In this document: in pieces, positions 1 through 5,553 of the stretch
How positions within the stretch are numbered: the stretch's first letter is position 1
Layout: each line of letters starts with the position of its first letter
NCBI GenBank assembly: GCA_900554845.1
Contig: USIY01000166.1
Span: forward strand, 1 to 5,553
Reading direction: 5' to 3'
DNA: 5,553 bases
Origin: an uncultured Bacteroidales bacterium
Lineage (GTDB): Bacteria; Bacteroidota; Bacteroidia; Bacteroidales; Muribaculaceae
Translations under genes and position numbers: made by a program
Notes under the pieces: generated by a model
Told to the model about the DNA's origin: nothing
What the model saw: the letters and a program-made list of their open reading frames with translations, nothing else
Database searches by the model: none

Positions 1-32
1 TCTCGTGGGCTCGGAGATGTGTATAGAGACAG
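1..32 (+). other. Residual Nextera transposase adapter (sequencing artefact)
   Basis: These bases match the Illumina Nextera read-2 transposase adapter from its second base onward. They include the Tn5 mosaic end at about 15-32, with one A missing (GTATAGAGACAG instead of GTATAAGAGACAG). This is library sequence left at a contig end, not genomic DNA. An apparent GTG start at base 5 and the first nine or ten codons that follow it come from the adapter, so they must not be read as the N-terminus of the first gene. The genome starts at about base 33. The single-base deletion probably explains why adapter trimming missed it, but that is inference. Confidence 0.96.
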
Positions 33-238
33 ATTCTCTGTATCCTAATTATTGGAATACATTAGGCAATCCTCCTTTTAGCTTCCCAACAAATGTAGGA
101 GGTCAATCGGAGGTTGTGTTTAGTCTTACTAATTTCATGGGCATGATGGGTGTGTTAGGTGATTATCAGCATATTTTCAGATTCCATGTAAAAGATGCAA
201 ACGGTGAAGTTAACAAGGATCTGATTCTCCAATTCTAA
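33..238 (+). CDS. C-terminal fragment of a beta-rich (Ig-like) protein, 5' end missing
   Basis: About 67 codons are open up to the TAA at 236-238. The true 5' end lies beyond the contig edge. The fragment reads as beta-strands, with a conserved-looking end: a hydrophobic strand (EVVFSLTNFMGMM), then YQHIFRFHVKDANGEV and a last strand ending LILQF. By eye it resembles the Ig-like region at about residues 358-398 of the next gene (IFMTLPASFLNGL, then YIVTITATDSRNL). The missing protein may therefore be a related exported protein that ends at this domain and has no PCMD. It stops 10 bp before the next start, which fits the same operon. Its GC content is low, about 38% by hand count of three 60-base lines. 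I do not recognise a named family with confidence, and the function is unknown. Confidence 0.75.
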
Positions 239-248
239 TTCAAGAGCA

Positions 249-2495
249 ATGAAAACAGTAGAAAAGTATATAATACTTCCGTGTGCCATCTTTGGAGTCG
301 CGGCGTTGCTCCAGAGTTGCGCGAGTGAATCTCCGTTCGGGGAAGTTGGCGAGGGCACTCTCTCCATCAATACTGAAATCAACGGCGAGACCCATAAGAC
401 ACGTGCCGGCGAAGAAAGCGGTACGCTCCCTAATTTAACGGAACTTCAGGAAAAGTGCGTTGTGTTCTTAGAGAACAGCCGCGGCGTGATGCGTAAATAT
501 AAGGGTGTGGCAAACATCCCTTCAAGAATCAATCTGTCGACAGGAGCTTATGTTTGCAATGCATGGACGGGTGACTCTGTGTCCGCCTCTTTTGACAGCA
601 AGTTTTATCGCGGGCAGCAGGATTTCCAGATCACAGAGGGGGGCAACACGTCTCTGACAGTGAAATGCAATATCGCGAATGTTGTAGTCTCCGTTGACGG
701 AGCTTCCGTGACCGACACCGGTTTGAAGGATTCGAAAATCACTTTCTCCACTCCTCGGGGATCGCTGGAATTCGACGAGACTATGTTCGATAACAAGAAA
801 GGTTATTTCATGACGCCTTCTCCCGAAACTAAGGATAAGGATCCGGAGAAGTATGCCGCCAATACTACGGTGACTGTCAAAATAGAGGGCACCACCGCCG
901 ACGGGAAAGCATATTCCAAGGAATCTAAAATAGAGAACGTTCAGCGGGCACATGAATATCAGGTGCAGCTTACGGCCGACAAGCCCACTATAGGCGAAGG
1001 CGGTGCGCTGATTCAGATAGTGATCAAGGACATTCCTATTATTGAGGACACCGTAGAGGTTTTTCCCGCGCCGGTAGTAAAGGGATATGGTTTTGACATA
1101 GCCGATCAACTTGTCAACACAGACAATACGTTTACTGATCAGAAACTCTATATTTGTGAATACAAGGGAATTGGTAGTGCGAATGTAATGTTCAGCGACA
1201 ATTTCAATGTCGCATCGGGCAATTTGTTCGACAACAATTACGTGACTGAGCTCGGCAATAATGGCATCATAGTGGAGCGTACTGAAAGTAAGGCTGCGGA
1301 CAGCGGTGAGAATGTTTATGAAATATTCATGACTCTTCCGGCCTCTTTCCTCAATGGTCTTGTATCGAGTCCAACGTCATATATTGTGACCATAACAGCC
1401 ACCGATTCGCGCAATCTGACCACCACATCGGCTCTTCGTATCGCCAACAGTGTGGAGGCTATAGAAAAAATAGACGATGTTATAGCCGATCCTGCGCCGG
1501 ATGTAAATACAGATCCGATGGCCATTCTTGCTACGACGGCAATCCTCACAGGCACGCTTTATAATGAAGATGCTTCTGATTATGGTTTCAAATATCGAAA
1601 GACCGGCGAATCTGTATGGAAAACAGCCTCGGCTAATGGAGCTACCGGTGCGCCACGTCGTACACGCGCAGCCGGTAAACCATATACTGTTAAGCTGACT
1701 GGTCTGGAAGCGGGCACTACTTATGAGTACATGGCTTTTGCCGATGAATTCGAATCCACGAGCATCCAGACATTTACAACCGAAGCCAAATACGTGATCC
1801 CCAATGCTTCAATGGAGGAATGGAGTACCTATGGAAGTAAAAATATTGTGTTCCCGGGATTAGGTTCCGATCCGACAGTCTGGGATTCAGGAAACGAGGG
1901 GGCCGCAATAGCTTCAGAAACACTCACAAACAAAAGTGAGGATATGAAACATTCCGGTACATATTCCGCAAGACTTGAGTCAAAGTATGTGATGAATCTC
2001 AAGATGGCCGCCGGCAATATATTCATGGGTGATTTTGTCAAAATAGACGGTATGGATGGAGTGCTTGCCTTGGGACGTCCATATAATGGCTCGCACCCCA
2101 CAAAATTGCGGGTATGGGTAAATTATCGGCCGAGTACTGATATAAAAGGAAGCGGAGCAAGCAATTATTTGCCGGAAGGGATCGATAATGGTCAGATATA
2201 TGTAGCCTTGACAGATGAACCAATAGAGATTCGTACTAAAAAGAGTAATCAAAAGTTATTCTCCACGGATGATCCACATGTATTGGCTTACGGACAGGTG
2301 ACATGGACCGGTAATTTCGGTCCTGACGGTACACTTCAACAAGTGGAGATTCCTATTGAATACTATGACCGAGCTAAAACAACCAGGGCGACTCATCTGG
2401 TGATCACCTGTTGTGCCTCAAAATTCGGTGACTTCTATGTTGGAGGTCAAGGCAGCGTTATGTATCTTGATGACTTTGAATTAGTATATGAATAG
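249..2495 (+). CDS. Lipoprotein with DUF4493, Ig-like, Fn3-like and PCMD domains
   Basis: A 748-residue exported lipoprotein. Residues 1-24 are a type II signal peptide with a hydrophobic core and lipobox LLQSC, giving lipidated Cys24. Residues about 35-266 match the DUF4493 pattern: TLSINTEING near 37, then KGYFMTP and an IEGTTADGKAYS strand pair. Residues 270-401 form an Ig-like beta domain. Residues about 415-515 are Fn3-like (YGFKYRKTG, then LTGLEAGTTYEYMAFA). Residues 516-748 are a full-length PCMD domain: VIPN at 516, WDSGN at 545, AAGNIFMGDF, HPTKLRVWV, then SKFGDFYVGG and YLDDFELVY at the end. PCMD was named for a putative carbohydrate role that, to my knowledge, is unproven. I infer anchoring in the outer membrane, probably surface-exposed. 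The start at 249 is the only one that gives a good signal peptide. GC falls from about 55-60% in the DUF4493 part to about 43% in the PCMD part. The stop lies inside the next gene. Confidence 0.92.
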   Translation: MKTVEKYIILPCAIFGVAALLQSCASESPFGEVGEGTLSINTEINGETHKTRAGEESGTLPNLTELQEKCVVFLENSRGVMRKYKGVANIPSRINLSTGAYVCNAWTGDSVSASFDSKFYRGQQDFQITEGGNTSLTVKCNIANVVVSVDGASVTDTGLKDSKITFSTPRGSLEFDETMFDNKKGYFMTPSPETKDKDPEKYAANTTVTVKIEGTTADGKAYSKESKIENVQRAHEYQVQLTADKPTIGEGGALIQIVIKDIPIIEDTVEVFPAPVVKGYGFDIADQLVNTDNTFTDQKLYICEYKGIGSANVMFSDNFNVASGNLFDNNYVTELGNNGIIVERTESKAADSGENVYEIFMTLPASFLNGLVSSPTSYIVTITATDSRNLTTTSALRIANSVEAIEKIDDVIADPAPDVNTDPMAILATTAILTGTLYNEDASDYGFKYRKTGESVWKTASANGATGAPRRTRAAGKPYTVKLTGLEAGTTYEYMAFADEFESTSIQTFTTEAKYVIPNASMEEWSTYGSKNIVFPGLGSDPTVWDSGNEGAAIASETLTNKSEDMKHSGTYSARLESKYVMNLKMAAGNIFMGDFVKIDGMDGVLALGRPYNGSHPTKLRVWVNYRPSTDIKGSGASNYLPEGIDNGQIYVALTDEPIEIRTKKSNQKLFSTDDPHVLAYGQVTWTGNFGPDGTLQQVEIPIEYYDRAKTTRATHLVITCCASKFGDFYVGGQGSVMYLDDFELVYE

Positions 2496-3333
2496 AGTCT
2501 TTTTGACCCTGCTTATTTCGATAGTTTTGACTCCGGGTTTTGTGGCCCGGAGTCAAACTGCGTTTATGCAGGACATGGGAAATCAACCGTCGGAGACCGT
2601 TGTGGCGGATACCGTGCATGTCACTCCGGCGATGATCGACTCCATACGCAACACCCGGATTGTGGAGGAGTATCACCGCGAGATGGAATCCGTGGTCCTG
2701 GTCCCCAAAGGACAATGGATTGCCGGTATCTCGTTCGGCTACAATCAGTCGAATCAGAATTCCTATCAGTTCCTTGTGCTTGAGGATATCAAGTCCGACA
2801 CCTATTCCGTGCAGGTCAACCCGAAACTGCTTTATGCCTTCAAGGACGATATGGCCGTGGGCGTGAAGTTCGGTTACACCCGCTCCATGATGAAGCTGGA
2901 GAACGCCGACATTGTGTTGGGGGCGGACACGGAATACAACCTGGACCATATCTATTCGCTGTCGCACAACTATTACGGCACGCTTCTCTACCGCAACTAT
3001 TTCAGCCTGGGGCGCACACGGCGCTTCGGCATCTTCAACGAAGTGCAGCTGCAGTTCGGAGGGGGACAGTCCAAACTTACGCGCGGCACCGGCGAATCGC
3101 TGACGGGAAATTACGAGACCAATTTCCAGACAAGCGTCGGCATCATGCCGGGAGTGGTGGTGTTCCTCAGCAATTATTCAGCCATTGAACTGAATATCGG
3201 TGTACTTGGTTTCAGCTACCGCAAGACCAAATCCATAAAGGATCAAGTCTACGTGTCGCACCGCAAGTCGCAGTCGGCAAACTTTCGTATTAACCTGTTC
3301 TCCATTCAGTTCGGAGCCGCTTTCTATCTATGA
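2488..3333 (+). CDS. Outer-membrane beta-barrel protein, first of a paralogous pair
   Basis: A 281-residue protein. Residues 1-22 are a Sec signal peptide (MNRVFLTLLISIVL core, likely cut after ARS at 22). A polar, partly helical segment (about 24-71) leads to VPKGQW at 72-77. After that come about eight amphipathic beta-strands with alternating hydrophobic residues: ISFGYNQ, YSVQVNPKLLYAF, AVGVKFGY, YYGTLLYRNYF, RFGIFNEVQLQFGGG (179 on), GIMPGVVVFL, IELNIGVLGFSYR, and SANFRINLF (263 on) to the C-terminal FGAAFYL. This pattern and length fit a small eight-stranded outer-membrane barrel. The last residue is Leu rather than the common Phe. The start ATG overlaps the end of the lipoprotein gene by 8 bp, which points to translational coupling. 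It is clearly paralogous to the next gene. A perfect inverted repeat lies in codons 13-24. Substrate or partner is unknown. Confidence 0.88.
   Translation: MNRVFLTLLISIVLTPGFVARSQTAFMQDMGNQPSETVVADTVHVTPAMIDSIRNTRIVEEYHREMESVVLVPKGQWIAGISFGYNQSNQNSYQFLVLEDIKSDTYSVQVNPKLLYAFKDDMAVGVKFGYTRSMMKLENADIVLGADTEYNLDHIYSLSHNYYGTLLYRNYFSLGRTRRFGIFNEVQLQFGGGQSKLTRGTGESLTGNYETNFQTSVGIMPGVVVFLSNYSAIELNIGVLGFSYRKTKSIKDQVYVSHRKSQSANFRINLFSIQFGAAFYL
2526..2557. repeat. Perfect 12-bp inverted repeat (hairpin) in signal-peptide region
   Basis: The arm TTTGACTCCGGG at 2526-2537 is exactly complementary to CCCGGAGTCAAA at 2546-2557, with an 8-base loop (TTTTGTGG). The next outward pair (T2525/C2558) does not match, so the repeat ends there. 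It starts 38 bases after the first base of the start codon and covers codons 13-24 of the first barrel gene, that is the end of the signal-peptide core and the cleavage region. No T-run follows it, so it is not a normal intrinsic terminator. Its role, if any, is unknown. The mRNA could form a strong stem here. Confidence 0.9.
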
Positions 3334-4271
3334 TCATGAAATCAGCAGTTAAAAAGCTTATTGCAGCCGCGGCGCTGGTGGCGTCGGCTGTATTCCCGGG
3401 AATGGCGGCGCAGGACACTGATTCGGTGGCGCAGCCCGACGGAAAGTATTTCTATATACCGGATTCGCTGCAGAATGATGTGATAAGGCTGTTGCGCGGA
3501 CATTCGCGTGTGGTCTATGACAATCTGAACCGTGACGAATCGGAGATGACCCTGCACAAGGGCGACACCATTCCCGTAGTGATGAAGTCGCGCAACCTCG
3601 GACGCTATGACCGTGGCCTTTCGGCTTTGCTTTACGTGCCGAAAGGGGAGTGGTCGTTCGGTCTGACAGTCAGCTACGGAAGTCTTTCCACCGACAAGCT
3701 CGAGGTGTTCGACCTGCTCAGCGACATCAACATCGGTGCGCACGCTTTCAGCATCAAGCCATATCTGCAGTATGCCGTTCGCAACAATGTGGCGGTTGGA
3801 CTGCGGTTCGGTTACTATAATGCCAAGGGGGCGATCGATTCGTTTAAGGTGGACATCGACGACGACATGAACTTCAACCTCAACGACATTGTTTACAGGG
3901 CCGAGTCTTACAGTGCCTCGTTGTTCGCCACACAATATATAGGCCTGACGCGTCAGGGTCGGTTCGGAATCTACAACGAGGTGGAGCTGGGCTTCAGTTC
4001 TGGCCAGAGCGATTTCCAGCGGCCCTACGCCGGAGAGGCGCGCAACACGCGCACCACATGGATGGAAGGTCAGCTGAACTTCTCGCCCGGCGTGCAGATG
4101 TTCCTGATGAAGAACGTGTCGTTCCATATATCGTTCGGCGTGTTCGGATTCAGCCTGCGCAATGAGAAACAGTCGGAAGACGGTGTCAGCACGGGCAACC
4201 GCACCACTTCCGGCGCAAATTTCCGTTTCAATCTTTTCAATATCAATTTCGGTATCGGAATCCATATCTGA
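3330..4271 (+). CDS. Outer-membrane beta-barrel protein, second of a paralogous pair
   Basis: A 313-residue protein. An N-terminal signal peptide (positively charged KSAVKKL, then an Ala/Val-rich core) probably ends at the MAA|QD junction near residue 27. A longer polar segment (about 28-102) precedes VPKGEW at 103-108. About eight beta-strands then follow: GLTVSYG, AFSIKPYLQYAV, AVGLRFGYY, SASLFATQYIGL, RFGIYNEVELGFSSG (211 on), LNFSPGVQMFL, FHISFGVFGFSLR, and SGANFRFNLF (294 on) to the final FGIGIHI. It shares the order VPKGxW, RFGIxNEVxL, GQS, PGVxxFL, GVxGFSxR, ANFRxNLF with the gene before it, so the two arose by duplication. ATG overlaps the preceding TGA in an ATGA junction. A second in-frame ATG at 3336 would also give a good signal peptide. 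GC is high (60% in a sampled line). The function is unknown; an outer-membrane location is inferred. Confidence 0.87.
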   Translation: MIMKSAVKKLIAAAALVASAVFPGMAAQDTDSVAQPDGKYFYIPDSLQNDVIRLLRGHSRVVYDNLNRDESEMTLHKGDTIPVVMKSRNLGRYDRGLSALLYVPKGEWSFGLTVSYGSLSTDKLEVFDLLSDINIGAHAFSIKPYLQYAVRNNVAVGLRFGYYNAKGAIDSFKVDIDDDMNFNLNDIVYRAESYSASLFATQYIGLTRQGRFGIYNEVELGFSSGQSDFQRPYAGEARNTRTTWMEGQLNFSPGVQMFLMKNVSFHISFGVFGFSLRNEKQSEDGVSTGNRTTSGANFRFNLFNINFGIGIHI

Positions 4272-4301
4272 CGCTGAATACGATACTCAAGAAACAGCAA
4301 A

Positions 4302-5553
4302 ATGCAAAAGCATAATAAATGGGCGTGGATCATGACGGCGGCGATATTGTTGCTGTCGGCGGCGGGGTGTATCAAGAATGACCTCCCTTATCCCCGCATC
4401 AATCTGAAAATAACTTCGCTCGTGGCCGAGGGGGAGCTGAGAGCCTCCTATATCGACTCGGTGTCGCAGGAAGTGACGGTATATCTAAAGGAGTACGTGG
4501 ACATAGAGCATGTCCGGTTCTCGGAAATTACTTATACACCTGGCTGCAGCTGCGACACCAACCTGTTGGTGGGCTCCTACAACCTGACGAAGCCGATGAC
4601 TGTAACACTGAGCCTTTATCAGGATTATAGGTGGAAAATCAGTGCTGTCCAGGATATAGAGCGTTATTTTGAGGTGGACGGTGAGGTCGGTGCGAGCGTG
4701 ATCGATCCTGCGGCTCACCGGGTGGTGGTGCATATGCCTTCCGGTACCGATCTGCATAATCTGACATTGGTGCGCGCCAAGCTTGGGCCTTCGGGTGTGT
4801 CGGAATATACTCCCGCGTTGCTTCCCGGCAAGATCGACCTCTACAATCCGATGGAAGTGACAGTGTCTTATTGGGACCATGAGGAAAAATGGACCATCTA
4901 CGCCGAAATTACTGATCAGATAGTCAGTACGTCGCGTGTTGACGCATGGTCGCAGGTGATCTGGGCTTACGGCGACGGTCCTGCGGACGTGACCAACGGA
5001 TTCCAATACCGCAAGAGCGGTGACACGGACTGGACGGACGTCCCGGCTCAGGCGGTGACGCAGACACAGGGCTCCTTCTCATGCCACATCGACCATCTTG
5101 AACCATTGACGGATTATGAAGTGCGCGCCGTTTCGGGTGAGAATGCCGGAAGCATTGTCTCTGTCACTACTCAGGCCACAAGGGTGATTCCCAACGGTGA
5201 CTTCGAGAACTGGCATAAGACCACGAGAGGAATGTGGTGCCCGTGGGCCGAGGACGGCGAGTCTTTCTGGGACACCGGCAATACCGGAACGATGACTCTC
5301 GGCACCAACAATACCGAGCCTTCCGACCATACGCCCACAGGATCCGGCCAGGCGGTGCTTATGAACACTCGTTTCGTGGGTATCGGAGTGATCGGAAAGC
5401 TTGGAGCGGGTTCTATCTTCACGGGTGTGTTTGCCAAAGTGGACGGCACCAACGGTATCCTTAACTTCGGACGGCAGTGGAATCTCCGCCCCACCAAGCT
5501 TAAGGGTTATTATCAGTATCAGGGTGTTGACATTGACTATGCCTCCACTGAAT
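4302..5553 (+). CDS. Lipoprotein with two Ig-like repeats, Fn3-like and PCMD domains (3' end cut)
   Basis: This frame stays open from ATG 4302 to the window edge: 417 codons plus one base, with no stop. Residues 1-23 are a lipoprotein signal peptide (AILLLSAAGC, lipidated Cys23; the lipobox has Ala at -3, slightly off consensus). Residues 48-117 and 131-203 are two related Ig-like units of DUF5018-like type; the second reads VVVHMPSGTDLHNL, then NPMEVTV and WTIYAEI. Residues about 214-294 are Fn3-like (NGFQYRKSG, LEPLTDYEVRAVS). PCMD begins at 295 (VIPNGDFENW), with WDTGN at 323 and GAGSIFTGVFAKVDG, RPTKLKGYY before the cut. By comparison with the first lipoprotein, roughly 110 PCMD residues are missing. 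It starts 30 bp after the second barrel gene, most likely in the same operon. An outer-membrane anchor is inferred. The ligand is unknown. Confidence 0.91.
   Translation, partial: MQKHNKWAWIMTAAILLLSAAGCIKNDLPYPRINLKITSLVAEGELRASYIDSVSQEVTVYLKEYVDIEHVRFSEITYTPGCSCDTNLLVGSYNLTKPMTVTLSLYQDYRWKISAVQDIERYFEVDGEVGASVIDPAAHRVVVHMPSGTDLHNLTLVRAKLGPSGVSEYTPALLPGKIDLYNPMEVTVSYWDHEEKWTIYAEITDQIVSTSRVDAWSQVIWAYGDGPADVTNGFQYRKSGDTDWTDVPAQAVTQTQGSFSCHIDHLEPLTDYEVRAVSGENAGSIVSVTTQATRVIPNGDFENWHKTTRGMWCPWAEDGESFWDTGNTGTMTLGTNNTEPSDHTPTGSGQAVLMNTRFVGIGVIGKLGAGSIFTGVFAKVDGTNGILNFGRQWNLRPTKLKGYYQYQGVDIDYASTE
4443..4910 (+). repeat. Tandem Ig-like protein repeats (two units) in second lipoprotein
   Basis: Unit 1 (bases 4443-4652, residues 48-117) and unit 2 (4692-4910, residues 131-203) align by eye. 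Each opens with AS-x-ID, runs through a strand of alternating Val residues (EVTVYL and RVVVHM), has a (N)LTKPMTV or YNPMEVTV strand, and closes with W-K-I-S-A or W-T-I-Y-A. A 13-residue linker (118-130) joins them. The pattern recalls the DUF5018-type domains that precede glycan-binding or PCMD modules in Bacteroidota lipoproteins. The family name is from memory and was not tested by a profile search. Confidence 0.65.

Noticed and set aside
5..34. GTG start and about ten N-terminal codons of the first gene
   Set aside because: They are encoded by adapter sequence, so this is not a biological start.
522..1109. Minus-strand open frame (195 codons) within the first lipoprotein gene
   Set aside because: It lies fully inside a DUF4493 coding region, and its product has no recognisable motif.
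2461..2488. Possible Bacteroidota promoter in the AT-rich end of the first lipoprotein gene
   Set aside because: TTTG and TATCTTG words occur, but spacing and the -7 consensus (TAnnTTTG) are not met. The low GC alone is not enough.
249..2495. Fimbrillin (Mfa/FimA-type) assignment for the first lipoprotein
   Set aside because: It is a beta-rich lipoprotein, but the domain order fits DUF4493 with Fn3 and PCMD better, and no fimbrial assembly partners are seen.
2526..2557. Hairpin as an intrinsic transcription terminator
   Set aside because: It lies inside a coding region and is not followed by a T-run. The downstream genes remain coupled.
3342..4265. Long open frame (307 codons) on the minus strand opposite the second barrel gene
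   Set aside because: The plus-strand protein has a signal peptide, barrel strands and a paralogue next door. The antisense frame shows no signal, domain or family pattern and is open because of the high-GC codon use of the real gene.
249..4271. SusC/SusD-type polysaccharide utilization locus
   Set aside because: No TonB-dependent transporter, SusD-like TPR protein or glycoside hydrolase is present. The barrels are far too small for SusC.
5234..5464. Plus-strand open frame overlapping the second PCMD domain
   Set aside because: It is in a different frame from the PCMD lipoprotein, which reads through this region with clear WDTGN and RPTKL motifs. It is a shadow.
1..5553. tRNA, rRNA, CRISPR arrays, insertion sequences, riboswitches
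   Set aside because: No regular spaced repeats, transposase motifs or conserved RNA stretches were seen on reading. Nearly all the window is coding.

Overview
The window looks like one end of a contig from a member of the Bacteroidota, most likely a gut-type Bacteroidales (Bacteroides, Muribaculaceae or similar). The evidence is the set of protein families: a DUF4493 domain, two PCMD (putative carbohydrate metabolism) domains, Bacteroidota-style lipoprotein signal peptides, tightly overlapping genes and no clear Shine-Dalgarno sites. I cannot name the species. All genes are on the + strand and appear to form one operon with no visible internal promoter or terminator. Neither end of the operon is in view.

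Layout: bases 1-32 are not genomic. They match the Illumina Nextera transposase read-2 adapter with one A missing. Bases 33-238 are the 3' end of a gene for a beta-rich domain. Bases 249-2495 encode a 748-residue lipoprotein (DUF4493, an Ig-like domain, an Fn3-like domain, PCMD). Bases 2488-3333 and 3330-4271 encode two paralogous, probably eight-stranded outer-membrane beta-barrels. From 4302 to the window end runs a second PCMD lipoprotein, open for 417 codons and cut by the window edge. Its N-terminus is different (two DUF5018-like Ig repeats) but its Fn3-PCMD module matches that of the first lipoprotein. Gaps are 10 bp (first to second gene) and 30 bp (fourth to fifth). The middle junctions overlap by 8 and 4 bp. 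No stretch over 300 bases lacks a gene.

How they may work together: the pattern is lipoprotein with Fn3-PCMD, barrel, barrel, lipoprotein with Fn3-PCMD. This suggests a cell-envelope assembly in which two related barrels are made together with two exposed or periplasmic lipoproteins that share a C-terminal module. The substrate or role is not known from sequence. No SusC/SusD, glycoside hydrolase, sigma/anti-sigma factor or transporter is visible, so a classical polysaccharide utilization locus is not shown here. This gene set is the best candidate in the window for an uncharacterised system. Other items worth a look are a perfect 12-bp inverted repeat in the signal-peptide region of the first barrel gene and a marked GC-content mosaic along the operon.
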